64,000 nucleotides of DNA, taken from NCBI RefSeq assembly GCF_017356035.1, contig NZ_JAFIQX010000017.1:1-64000 (forward strand), in the 5' to 3' direction. Positions 8,307-17,231 of the stretch are shown here, piece by piece. This DNA is from Longitalea luteola. Its GTDB lineage: Bacteria; Bacteroidota; Bacteroidia; Chitinophagales; Chitinophagaceae. Every line of letters starts with the position of its first letter. The first letter of the stretch is position 1. A model generated the notes under the pieces. The model did no database searches. It was not told where the DNA came from and saw only the letters and a list, made by a program, of their open reading frames with translations. The position numbers were made by a program, and so were the translations under genes.

Positions 8307-8717
8307 ATGAAAAAGGACATTAAAATTTACCTTGTTGATGATGATGAGGAAGATAGATTTTTAATGTTACAGGCTTTTAAACATTTAGGCATTGACGAAG
8401 GTATCTTACAATTCTCAAACGGCAAACAACTGATAAAGCATTTGAGCAGCTTGGAGCCTGACCATTTTCCCCAGCTTATCATCCTGGATTATAACATGCC
8501 CGTGCTAAACGGGTATGAAACTTTATCGGAAATCAAAATAAAGAACCTCTCATCTTCTATAAAGATTGTTATATATAGCACATCTATAAACGATCAGCAA
8601 AAGGCACAGTTCAAAAAAAATGGCGCATTAGATTGTTTTATAAAACCGACCACTTTTTCAAGACATCTTGAGATAGCCAGAACCTTTTTCGATATTGCTT
8701 TAGAATCACACAATTAA
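8307..8717 (+). CDS. Single-domain response regulator (receiver)
   Basis: 136 residues, only a CheY-like receiver. The acidic pocket is Asp11-Asp12-Asp13, the phosphoacceptor is Asp61 in LIILDYNMP, the switch Ser/Thr is near 91-92, and the conserved Lys is 113 in FIKPT. No output domain. It starts two bases after the S24-like gene, so they form an operon. The partner kinase is not adjacent; the huge hybrid kinase at 11.4 kb is a candidate only by proximity. Confidence 0.92.
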   Translation: MKKDIKIYLVDDDEEDRFLMLQAFKHLGIDEGILQFSNGKQLIKHLSSLEPDHFPQLIILDYNMPVLNGYETLSEIKIKNLSSSIKIVIYSTSINDQQKAQFKKNGALDCFIKPTTFSRHLEIARTFFDIALESHN

Positions 8718-8730
8718 TCCACTTCGATGA

Positions 8731-8930
8731 CATCCTGCCTATGCAGTTAAACCGGCTAATGGGAATATTGAATGGTGGACGCATCCACAAAAGCGATATA
8801 TTGTCAATATTGCAGGTAATTTTGACATTTTGGTAAATAATAAGACGGCTATGAAATCGGTTTGCCAGCTGGTAATATATGGCAAAAATACAGGCTGAAT
8901 GCCATTTTGTAATGACATGGGCGTTGCTAT
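8731..8930 (+). pseudogene. Decayed small cupin-domain gene
   Basis: An open frame from 8731 to TGA 8896 reads KPANGNIEWWTHPQKRYIV, then NIAGNFDILVNNKT, resembling the start of small one-domain cupins (a His-Pro-x-x-x-Tyr beta strand, then GxxxIxV). At about 8850 a one-base shift continues the fold as GYEIGLPAGNIW, the expected Gly-x-Pro-x-Gly turn. The rest of the cupin (second His motif) is absent. No start codon fits. Family assignment is from pattern memory and moderate. Confidence 0.4.
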
Positions 8931-8976
8931 CGGGTTTGCATACTTTTTGTTGAGCCGGTTATTATAACCGATCACA

Positions 8977-9276
8977 ATGAAAAAGTTGATCGCGGTACTG
9001 TTTTTCCTGGCAATAGGAATAAAAGTGTCAGGCTGCCCGGCTCAATATAGTGAGAACCGGCACAGCATCTTTGCCGTGCCGTTCGAAGAAAGCGATACCA
9101 AATGCCAGCAACTTGATTCGAAAGAAAAGTTTGAGGAAGAATCTGCTGTAGTAACTTATTTCGCTATAGCATGTAATTCGGCAAAGAGTGCCAGGTATAT
9201 TATCCATCCTTATACAGCTGCTTCTTCTCATGAAATGGAACCGTCTTTCCCTCCTCCCAATGTAGGTCTGCATTAG
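8977..9276 (+). CDS. Small exported protein of unknown function
   Basis: 99 residues from ATG 8977. A signal peptide is clear (MKKLIAVLFFLAIGIKVSGC); the Cys after SG at about residue 20 could be a lipobox, although the spacing is imperfect. The mature part is polar and lacks recognisable motifs. It precedes the SulP transporter by 63 bases on the same strand and may share its transcript, but nothing ties the functions together. Confidence 0.55.
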   Translation: MKKLIAVLFFLAIGIKVSGCPAQYSENRHSIFAVPFEESDTKCQQLDSKEKFEEESAVVTYFAIACNSAKSARYIIHPYTAASSHEMEPSFPPPNVGLH

Positions 9277-9339
9277 CAAACGTCTCCTGAATCAATCGAC
9301 TGTTTTTCAAAATTTGCTTAACCATAAATACGGTAAGAC

Positions 9340-10923
9340 ATGAAAGGTGTGTTTAATTCAATAAAGAATGACATCTCTTCAGGTATAGTTGTATTTCTTG
9401 TGGCTGTCCCATTGTGCTTAGGTATCGCGCTTGCCTCAGGGGCTCCTTTCTTTAGCGGCATGATTGCCGGAATAATTGGGGGTATTGTTATAGGTTCCAT
9501 AAGCAATTCATCCCTGAGCGTCAGTGGCCCGGCAGCAGGCTTAACTGCTGTTGTACTGACAGGCATTGCGACGCTTGGATCGTTTCAGATCTTCCTATGT
9601 TCCGTATTTCTTGCCGGAGCCTTACAGTTTGTGCTCGGTATGCTAAGAGCTGGCAGTGTAGCCAATTACTTCCCGGGAAGTGTTATTAAAGGAATGCTTA
9701 CCGGTATAGGCATTATCATAATCATGAAACAGCTTCCACATGTAGTGGGTTATTATCAAACAACAACTGCAATAAATAGTGTTAGTGATCTGTTATCAAA
9801 CTTTCATCTCGGGGTAACAATTATCTCACTGTTGGCTTTCCTTGTGCTCATATTTTGGGAGAAAAAATTGGTAAACAAAATCAGGCTAATACCGGGCGCC
9901 CTTGCAGCAGTTATCCTGGGCGTTATCGTGAACCAGGTCTTTGTCCTTCTTTATCCGGAAATGGCCCTTGAAGGCCGCTATCTCGTAAATGTGCCCGTGG
10001 CCGATACTGTAACAGATTTCCTGAATTTTTTTACCTTACCCGAATTTTCTTCAATATGGAATGACGATGTATGGATAACAGCCGCTACCATAGCGGTAGT
10101 GGCTTCTGTTGAAACATTGCTTTGTATTGATGCAGTAGATAAGATGGACCCTTTACGCAGGGTGACCGACCAAAACCGGGAATTAAAAGCGCAGGGTGTT
10201 GGTAATATGGTTTCCGGACTGCTTGGCGGCTTGCCGCTTACAAGCGTCATAGTGCGTTCTTCTGCCAACGTGCAGGCGGGAGCAAAAACAAAAGCATCCA
10301 CCATTACGCATGGGCTGCTGTTGCTGGCATCATGCGCACTGGTGCCTCAACTGCTTAACAGAATTCCTTTGGGTTCGTTGGCGGCCGTCCTTATCGTTAC
10401 AGGATATAAACTGGCGCGCATCGAGATATTTAAAAAGATGTACCGCAGTGGGATCTATCAATTTCTTCCTTTCATAATAACCATTGTGGGAGTGGTTGCT
10501 ACCGATTTGCTTAAGGGTGTGGCATTGGGGCTCGTTACCAGTGCAGCCAGCATTCTTTATTTAAATATGAAAAACGCCTATTATTTTCACAAAGAAAAAT
10601 ATCACGACGGAGAGATCATAAAAATCCATCTTTCAGAGGAAGTTTCGTTCCTGAATAAAGCAAGTATAAAGATGACACTGCAGCATCTTCCGGCGCATTC
10701 AAAAGTGATCATCGATGCCAGCAATGCAAAATACATTGATTTTGATGTGCTGGAACTGATCAGGGAGTTTAAAGACATACAGGCTCCCGAAAAACAAATT
10801 GATTGTCAGTTAATGGGCTTCAAAGACTCTTATGGTGTAAACAACATGTACGCTGTAACTTCTGAGCCTGCATCAGCCTTTAAAAACAATATTGTTCACT
10901 CAGATAAATATGCAAATGTTTGA
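9340..10923 (+). CDS. SulP-family inorganic anion transporter
   Basis: 527 residues. The membrane domain covers about 10-410 with the conserved N-terminal AVPLCLGIALASGAP segment, SVSGPAAGLTAVV (the anion-binding half-helix region) and a later ATIAVVASVETLLCIDAVDKM; 10-14 membrane segments are likely. The cytoplasmic tail, about 430-520, is a divergent STAS-type domain (KVIIDASNAKYIDFDVLELI). Family members carry sulfate, bicarbonate or other anions across the inner membrane; the substrate cannot be fixed from sequence, and no carbonic anhydrase gene is adjacent. A strong terminator follows at 10964. Confidence 0.92.
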   Translation: MKGVFNSIKNDISSGIVVFLVAVPLCLGIALASGAPFFSGMIAGIIGGIVIGSISNSSLSVSGPAAGLTAVVLTGIATLGSFQIFLCSVFLAGALQFVLGMLRAGSVANYFPGSVIKGMLTGIGIIIIMKQLPHVVGYYQTTTAINSVSDLLSNFHLGVTIISLLAFLVLIFWEKKLVNKIRLIPGALAAVILGVIVNQVFVLLYPEMALEGRYLVNVPVADTVTDFLNFFTLPEFSSIWNDDVWITAATIAVVASVETLLCIDAVDKMDPLRRVTDQNRELKAQGVGNMVSGLLGGLPLTSVIVRSSANVQAGAKTKASTITHGLLLLASCALVPQLLNRIPLGSLAAVLIVTGYKLARIEIFKKMYRSGIYQFLPFIITIVGVVATDLLKGVALGLVTSAASILYLNMKNAYYFHKEKYHDGEIIKIHLSEEVSFLNKASIKMTLQHLPAHSKVIIDASNAKYIDFDVLELIREFKDIQAPEKQIDCQLMGFKDSYGVNNMYAVTSEPASAFKNNIVHSDKYANV

Positions 10924-10963
10924 GAGCTTACCTCAATACCACCCGCGTTGCCAAAAAATAAAA

Positions 10964-10990
10964 CCGCGATGTAGAAACATCGCGGCTTTT
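10964..10990 (+). terminator. Terminator of the SulP gene
   Basis: CCGCGATGT (10964-10972) and ACATCGCGG (10977-10985) form a 9-bp stem with an AGAA loop, followed by CTTTTGG and preceded by AAAA, 40 bases after the stop codon. Confidence 0.85.
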
Positions 10991-11355
10991 GGTTTAAGGC
11001 CCTGACAAGTAGCTTAATTAAAATAGGGTTCATCGTTAGCAACTGGTTTACTGTTCATTTACAAAGATTGTAGTTTATTATCTCATTGATTTATTCCTAA
11101 AGGATTAAATATAAATAATAAATTACATGTTATGATATTCTGTTTTATCGAAGCTGCCAGCTTGCACGAATGTATGTAACTAAGAAATCTTAGCGGTGAT
11201 GTGAAGGCATTGCAACAAAAAATTTCCTAAAAAATGTGACCTAACTGTGTTTGAATTGATATGGGCCGGCATTTAATGTTTAAGACCAACTTCATGCTAA
11301 CCCGATTAATACTCAGGGGGATTGGTGCAATTTCGTAACTTGAGTGACTTTAAGT
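10991..11355. other. Long upstream region of the hybrid kinase, no gene seen
   Basis: About 365 bases with no open frame of interest. The segment is AT-rich (a TAAATATAAATAATAAATT tract near 11107). No perfect TAnnTTTG box could be paired with a -33 element, so the kinase promoter remains unplaced. Confidence 0.45.
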
Positions 11356-14300
11356 ATGGAACATCGTTTAATTCAGAATACAGATAACACTATCCCGGAC
11401 TATTTATCCGGCGGAGGTGAAATGGGGCGATTTATTCGAGAAAAAGACTGGTCAAAAACTCCGTTAGGAAATCCAATCGGCTGGCCTCAAAGTTTGCGTT
11501 CAACCCTTAGTATTTGCCTTAATTCCAATTTTCCCATTGCGATCTACTGGGGAAATGATCTTATCCTTCTTTATAACGATGCATGGAGTCCAATACCTGG
11601 CAACAAACATCCGTGGGCATTGGGCAAACCTGCAAAGGAAGTGTGGCCCGAAATATGGGACGCAATAGAACCTCAGTTCAGAAAGGCTTTCAGTGGCGTA
11701 CCGGGCGGTTCCAAAGACGCTTTTCTTCCCATGAACCGTCACGGCTATCAGGAGGAGTGTTATTTCAATTTTACATTTACTCCCATTTATGGCGAAGGTG
11801 GAAAGGTGGAAGGTGTTTTTAATGCGGTAATCGAAACCACAAAGACTGTTCTGAACGAACGTCAATTGCAAACATTGCGTGAATTAGGAAATCTTGACAG
11901 AACCTCCAAAACAGTAGATGAAGTGTTGGCATCTGCAGCAAAAGTGCTGCAAGGAAATAACAAAGATTTTCCTTTTGCGATCATTTATAAAATTGTTGCG
12001 GAAGAAAATAAGGCCATTCCGATTTCATACGTAGGAACAACGGATGCGCAAGAATTCTTTCCATCATGGATCAATCTGGATAGCTCAGCCGACGATTCAA
12101 TAAGCATTTGTAAAGCATATTCCACCAATGCTCTGGTTGTGTTTGAGAATAAGGAAAATAGAAAGGCTTTGCCGAAAGGTGGCTGGGACATTGAAGCGAC
12201 AAAATTTATTCATCTGCCAATCGTTAGTCAAAGCAGAAAAACTCCAATAGCTATATTGTCGGCTGCATTGAACCCTTACAGGCAATTCGATGAACTATAC
12301 AAGCAATTTGTACAATTAATAGCCGATCAAATATCCACGGAAGTCAACAATGCATTGGCTTATGAAGAAGAACGTAAACGTGCGCAAGCCCTGGCCGAAA
12401 TTGATAAAGCCAAAACAGCCTTTTTTACTAATATTTCACATGAATTCCGTACACCTTTAACTTTAATTCTCGGATCGCTTGAGCAATTGCTTAACAGAAA
12501 AACAGAAGAAATTGTAACTGAACATAAAGACGCAATAGAAACCTCACATCGCAACGCATTAAGAATGTTGCGCCTGGTTAATAATCTGCTTGATTTTAGT
12601 CGTATTGAAGCCGGAAAGGTCAAAGCCCGATTTCAGCTTACCGACCTTTGCCAGTATACGTCCGAACTTGCTTCTAATTTTCGTTCTGTAATTGAACATG
12701 GCGGATTGCAGTTTTACGTTCATTGTGAATCAATTTCTCAGCCGGTGTATGTAGATAAAGAAATGTGGGAAAAAATTGTACTTAATCTGTTATCTAATGC
12801 ATTTAAATATACGCTGAACGGCAGTATCAGCATTTCGCTGCAATCAAAAAATGGTAGTGTTATTCTAAAAGTCAAAGATACAGGAACCGGTATACCGGAA
12901 GAAGAAATTCCAAAGATGTTCGAGCGTTTTCACCGCGTACAAAATGTTACGGGGAGAACTTATGAAGGGACAGGTATCGGACTTTCTCTGGTCAAAGAGC
13001 TTGTATTGCTTCATGGCGGAAATATATCAGTGAAAAGCAAGACCGGTGAAGGAACAGAATTTATCATTTCAATTCCGACCGGAAAGCATCATTTGCCTGC
13101 GGAATATGTTGTGGACAAAGAAACTGATCTCGATACGGCTGTTTCCGTCGCGTTCATTGAGGAGGCTGATTCACTATTAAGGAAGCCTGTCGCTTCAGAT
13201 ACGCAAGATCGCTTTAAGAACGCACCTACGATTTTAGTAGTAGACGATAACGCTGATATGCGGAGCCATATCAGGAACATTTTATGTAAAGATTTCAGTG
13301 TAGTTACCGCCAACAATGGAATGGATGCGCTGTTGAAAATAAAAGAAGAGGAAGTTGATGTCGTGGTAAGTGATGTGATGATGCCGGTAATGGATGGCAT
13401 ACAACTGCTTAAAACAATTAAGAACACGCAACGTACGTCAACTCTTCCGGTCATTTTGGTGTCTGCAAGAGCAGGAGAGGAGGCTAAGATTGAAGGCTTT
13501 GATATTGGTGCAGATGACTATCTTATTAAGCCTTTCTCAGCAAAAGAATTGTTAGCAAGGGTACGTTCGCAAATCAGTATTTCACAAAAAAGAGACAAGG
13601 CCTTAAGAGATGTTTATAATCTTTTTAATGAGGTGCCATTCGCGGTCGCTGCTTTGAAAGGCCCTGAGTTGATAATTGAATACATCAATCAGTATAGTCT
13701 TGCTATTTGGCAGCTGTCAAAAGATGAAGTTGTAGGCAAACCTTTGTTTGACGTTCGGCCTGACCTTCGTAAAAGTGCTGCACCTATTCACGAAGAAGTT
13801 TATCGTACCAAAAGGAGGTTCGAAGCCAGGGAGGCGCCGATACAAATGCTTGTAAACGGCAATGAGGAACTTCGTTATTTTAATGTTACTATTGATCCTA
13901 TGAAAGACGATGAAGGCAATATAGTGGGTCAGCTTGCTACTTCTATTGATGTAACCCAACAAGTTGTAGCAAGAAAAAAAATCGAGGAAAGTGAAACCAG
14001 GGTTCGCATAGCGGTGGAATCAGGACAATTGGGAACCTTTGATATAGACCTGGTTCGCCATTCCATTGTTTTTTCTGATAGGCTTGCTGTTATTTGCGGT
14101 TTAGATCCGACAAAGAAATGGTCGCATCACGATTTATTAAATACACTGCATCCGGAGGATTTGCCTGTCAGGAACAAAGCCTATGAAATAGCATTACAAA
14201 CGGGCAACTTACATTATGAAGCCAGAGTTATTTGGGGCGACGGCTCTGTTCATTGGCTTCGCATTCATGGTAGGGTAAAATATGAAAATGGTGAAGCGAA

Positions 14301-16272
14301 ACGAATATTTGGGATTGCACATGATATAACAGATGAAAGAATTGCTCAGGAAAAAATCAGGGAAAGCGAAGAACGCTTTCGGGCCCTTGTGAATGCCACC
14401 TCCGATGTGGTATATCGGATGAGCCCTGACTGGACCCAAATGCAGGAATTGAAGGGCCGCGGATTTATTTCCGATACCGGAGAACCTATTAAAGACTGGG
14501 TCAATAAATACATTCATCCAAAAGATCAGGAAAGAGTACAGCAAGCAATTGCCACGGCGATAAAGACAAAGTCTATATTTGAGCTGGAGCACCAGGTAAT
14601 CAGTGCTGACGGTACATTGGGCTGGACCTTTTCAAGAGCGATCCCTATTTTGGATAAAGAAGGCGATATAGTTGAATGGTTTGGCACTGCCAGTGATATA
14701 ACTGAAAGGATTCGGATTGAAAGCCAATTAAAAATAAACGAGGAAAGGTATGCTCTTACTATCAATGCGACAAATTTAGGCATCTGGGATTTTGATGTAA
14801 AGAACCAGGTAGTTGTTGGCAGTGGCAAAATAGCTGCCATATACGGACTGGCTTCCAATGAGGAATACAACCTTGCTGTTGCATTCGACAGCATATATCC
14901 TGATGACAGAAATGAACAGAATAAACTATTTGAATCTATTATAAATGGCAGGGTTAATAAAAGTTTTGCAACAGAATATCGTATTATTCATAAAAAGAGT
15001 GGTGCCGTTAAATGGATAAGGGCACACGGGAAAGCCTTTTTTGATGAGCAAGGCCAACTGACCCGCACTGTTGGTACCGTTGCCGATGTTACGGAAGCTA
15101 AATTAGCAGAAGATGCATTGAAAGAAAGTGAAAATCGCTTTCGAACATTAACGCAATCATTGCCGCAATTGGTTTGGACAGCCACCAGGGAGGGCTATTG
15201 CGATTTCTTTAATCAACAGTGGTACGATTACACGGGTAGCACGCCTGAACAATCATTTGGTGATGGGTGGGCGAAATACATTCATCCGCAACATGTTTCG
15301 GCTTTATATGCAAAATGGCAGCAAAGTATAAAAAGTGGTCAACCAGTGGTGTTTGAATTTCAGTTAAAAGCAAAAGATAATGGCTACCAGTGGTTTTACG
15401 TGTTGGGTAACCCTGTAACGGATGAAAATGGAAGTGTCATTAAATGGGTTGGCGCATTAACGAATATTGAGGAAAGAAAAACAATTGAGGAAAAGCTTGA
15501 GCGTCTTGTTGCAGACCGGACATCTGAGCTGCGGCAGGCCAACCAGGAATTGCATCGCTCCAACGATGACCTTCAGCAATTTGCCCATGTTGCCTCACAT
15601 GATTTAAAAGAACCTGTTCGAAAGATAAGAACTTTTGTCAGCCGTTTAAAAGAAGAATACCGTACATTCTTACCGGAACAAGGTGAGCGTTTTTTGCAAA
15701 AAATTGAAAACGCAGCTAACCGAATGAATGCCATGATCGACGGTGTATTAACGTACTCGTCTCTTACCGGCAGCGAACAAAAGAAAGAATCAGTGGATCT
15801 GGGAGAAGTGTTGGAACAAATTGAATCAGACCTGGAATTGCTTATTCAACAAAAGAGCGCCATAATTGAAAAAGGAGAACTTCCTTGCATTACCGGTTCA
15901 CGAATGTTGTTATACCAGTTGTTTTACAATTTAATCAATAACTCACTGAAGTTTGTAAGGCAGGCTGAAAGTCCCGTTGTAAGAATTTTATCAAGGCGAT
16001 TAACGCCGGATGAAATAGACAGTAGGAGATTGGATGAGGGGAAGGAATACGTTCAAATCATCGTTACAGATAATGGTATTGGCTTTAACGAAAGCAATGC
16101 AGAGATTATATTTAAGACTTTTACACGTTTGAATTCAAAAGACCAATATGAAGGTACAGGACTGGGGCTTGCCCTTTGTAAAAAAATTGTGGAGCGGCAC
16201 GGTGGTCATATAACTGCAAATGGCAAAGAAGGAGAAGGAGCGCAATTTTATATAACGCTTCCCATAAGTTAA
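11356..16272 (+). CDS. Giant hybrid sensor histidine kinase with two kinase cores
   Basis: About 1638 residues from the ATG at 11356; an upstream in-frame GTG (11344) is less likely. Order (approximate residues): PAS-like 20-165; GAF-like 170-345; first HisKA with phospho-His in NISHEFRTPLT near 362 and an HATPase with VKDTGTGIP and GTGIGLSLV; receiver about 625-745 with acidic DD in VVDDNADM and phospho-Asp in VVVSDVMMP near 671; five PAS/PAC modules about 755-1380, each ending in an ITD/TNIEER-like linker; a coiled linker; second HisKA with HVASHDLKEPVRK near 1415; second HATPase with VTDNGIGF and GTGLGLAL to the C-terminus. There are no membrane segments, so the protein is cytoplasmic. Nine bases downstream lies a one-domain receiver, its likely phosphotransfer target. 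Signal unknown. Confidence 0.93.
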   Translation: MEHRLIQNTDNTIPDYLSGGGEMGRFIREKDWSKTPLGNPIGWPQSLRSTLSICLNSNFPIAIYWGNDLILLYNDAWSPIPGNKHPWALGKPAKEVWPEIWDAIEPQFRKAFSGVPGGSKDAFLPMNRHGYQEECYFNFTFTPIYGEGGKVEGVFNAVIETTKTVLNERQLQTLRELGNLDRTSKTVDEVLASAAKVLQGNNKDFPFAIIYKIVAEENKAIPISYVGTTDAQEFFPSWINLDSSADDSISICKAYSTNALVVFENKENRKALPKGGWDIEATKFIHLPIVSQSRKTPIAILSAALNPYRQFDELYKQFVQLIADQISTEVNNALAYEEERKRAQALAEIDKAKTAFFTNISHEFRTPLTLILGSLEQLLNRKTEEIVTEHKDAIETSHRNALRMLRLVNNLLDFSRIEAGKVKARFQLTDLCQYTSELASNFRSVIEHGGLQFYVHCESISQPVYVDKEMWEKIVLNLLSNAFKYTLNGSISISLQSKNGSVILKVKDTGTGIPEEEIPKMFERFHRVQNVTGRTYEGTGIGLSLVKELVLLHGGNISVKSKTGEGTEFIISIPTGKHHLPAEYVVDKETDLDTAVSVAFIEEADSLLRKPVASDTQDRFKNAPTILVVDDNADMRSHIRNILCKDFSVVTANNGMDALLKIKEEEVDVVVSDVMMPVMDGIQLLKTIKNTQRTSTLPVILVSARAGEEAKIEGFDIGADDYLIKPFSAKELLARVRSQISISQKRDKALRDVYNLFNEVPFAVAALKGPELIIEYINQYSLAIWQLSKDEVVGKPLFDVRPDLRKSAAPIHEEVYRTKRRFEAREAPIQMLVNGNEELRYFNVTIDPMKDDEGNIVGQLATSIDVTQQVVARKKIEESETRVRIAVESGQLGTFDIDLVRHSIVFSDRLAVICGLDPTKKWSHHDLLNTLHPEDLPVRNKAYEIALQTGNLHYEARVIWGDGSVHWLRIHGRVKYENGEAKRIFGIAHDITDERIAQEKIRESEERFRALVNATSDVVYRMSPDWTQMQELKGRGFISDTGEPIKDWVNKYIHPKDQERVQQAIATAIKTKSIFELEHQVISADGTLGWTFSRAIPILDKEGDIVEWFGTASDITERIRIESQLKINEERYALTINATNLGIWDFDVKNQVVVGSGKIAAIYGLASNEEYNLAVAFDSIYPDDRNEQNKLFESIINGRVNKSFATEYRIIHKKSGAVKWIRAHGKAFFDEQGQLTRTVGTVADVTEAKLAEDALKESENRFRTLTQSLPQLVWTATREGYCDFFNQQWYDYTGSTPEQSFGDGWAKYIHPQHVSALYAKWQQSIKSGQPVVFEFQLKAKDNGYQWFYVLGNPVTDENGSVIKWVGALTNIEERKTIEEKLERLVADRTSELRQANQELHRSNDDLQQFAHVASHDLKEPVRKIRTFVSRLKEEYRTFLPEQGERFLQKIENAANRMNAMIDGVLTYSSLTGSEQKKESVDLGEVLEQIESDLELLIQQKSAIIEKGELPCITGSRMLLYQLFYNLINNSLKFVRQAESPVVRILSRRLTPDEIDSRRLDEGKEYVQIIVTDNGIGFNESNAEIIFKTFTRLNSKDQYEGTGLGLALCKKIVERHGGHITANGKEGEGAQFYITLPIS

Positions 16273-16281
16273 GTTAGTCGT

Positions 16282-16722
16282 ATGAAACCAATATTTTTAT
16301 TAGCTGATGATGATATCGATGATAGAGAATTGTTTTGTGAAGCGCTGGGAACGGTTGATCCATCCATAACCTGTTACTGCGCAGACAATGGACGGGTTGC
16401 TTTGCACATGCTTGACAGTAAACAACCGTCAGAATACCCGCACTTGATTTTTCTTGATATCAATATGCCGGTAATGAATGGGTGGGAATGTCTGGTACAA
16501 TTGAAAAGAAGCGAAGCTTACAGGCACATACCCGTTTTCATTTATACGACTTCTTCTCACCAAAGAGAGGCAAATATAGCATTTGACCTGGGAGCAGATT
16601 GTTTTTTTACAAAGCCGGCTGAATACAATGAGCTAAAATCCATACTTAAAATAATCGCGAATAACATAGGGGGGGATTGGGTAAGTGCAATAAGTCATTT
16701 CGATAACATTAAATCGAGATAA
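16282..16722 (+). CDS. Single-domain response regulator in operon with the hybrid kinase
   Basis: 146 residues. Receiver with Asp9-Asp11 acidic cluster, phosphoacceptor Asp59 in LIFLDINMP, Thr89/Thr90 and Lys111 in FFTKPAEY; a short extra C-terminal tail has no recognisable domain. It begins nine bases after the kinase stop and is certainly co-transcribed. It belongs to the Rcp1-like class of receivers that pair with PAS-containing kinases whose last core carries the ASHDLKEP motif, as here. Confidence 0.93.
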   Translation: MKPIFLLADDDIDDRELFCEALGTVDPSITCYCADNGRVALHMLDSKQPSEYPHLIFLDINMPVMNGWECLVQLKRSEAYRHIPVFIYTTSSHQREANIAFDLGADCFFTKPAEYNELKSILKIIANNIGGDWVSAISHFDNIKSR

Positions 16723-16755
16723 AAGTTTTCACCTGTGTTGGAAACTAAGGTCTTT

Positions 16756-16932
16756 TTAGATTAACTGTTTTCCCATGCGAAAAATCTCCAGCATTGTCAC
16801 TCCGCCAGGATCTGGAAAATACTCGTGTACTTTCCAAATGCCATTATCATTTTGGATTCCAACTAAAAGGGTCTTATCCCAATGTATAGCTCTGGATACC
16901 CATTTATTGTGTGCACAACCATACCAATCGCG
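16756..16932 (-). pseudogene. Truncated copy of the 124-aa protein family found at 30892
   Basis: On the minus strand, 58 codons bounded upstream by an in-frame TAA (16933) read NKWVSRAIHWDKTLLVGIQ, then GIWKVHEYFPDPGG, to a stop at 16756. The intact gene at 30892-31266 has RYYFRAVYWDKTLLIGAR, then TWIIKEYFENPSG, at the same spacing. The first half of the protein is missing and no start codon is available. It stands directly behind (convergent to) a single-domain receiver, as the intact homologue also sits near one. Confidence 0.65.
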
Positions 16933-17231
16933 TTAAAACTACACGAAACTTAGAGAATCTCTATTAATAAAAGCGTCAGAATTAGTTTTTTTATTAATGT
17001 AACTGTTTGCCAATTGATCAACTTAACCGTTTTAAACATCTTGTTTCAGACTTCCCAATACAACTTAATGTCTTCCATTTGAGGATGTAAAAACGGATGT
17101 TGATACTAAATGATACCAACATACGCACATGATAATTTGTGAAATAATTTAACTTTAACAATACAGTAAAGCGATTTTGTTTTCTTTTATATTTAATGAT
17201 CAAAAACCTTTTTATCATTAAACTGAATTGT
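16933..17231. other. Intergenic, no gene seen
   Basis: AT-rich, about 300 bases. A minus-strand frame at 17018-17443 overlaps the next real gene and is judged a shadow. A near-match to the -7 box (ATAATTTG) lies near 17130, too weak to call. Confidence 0.4.
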
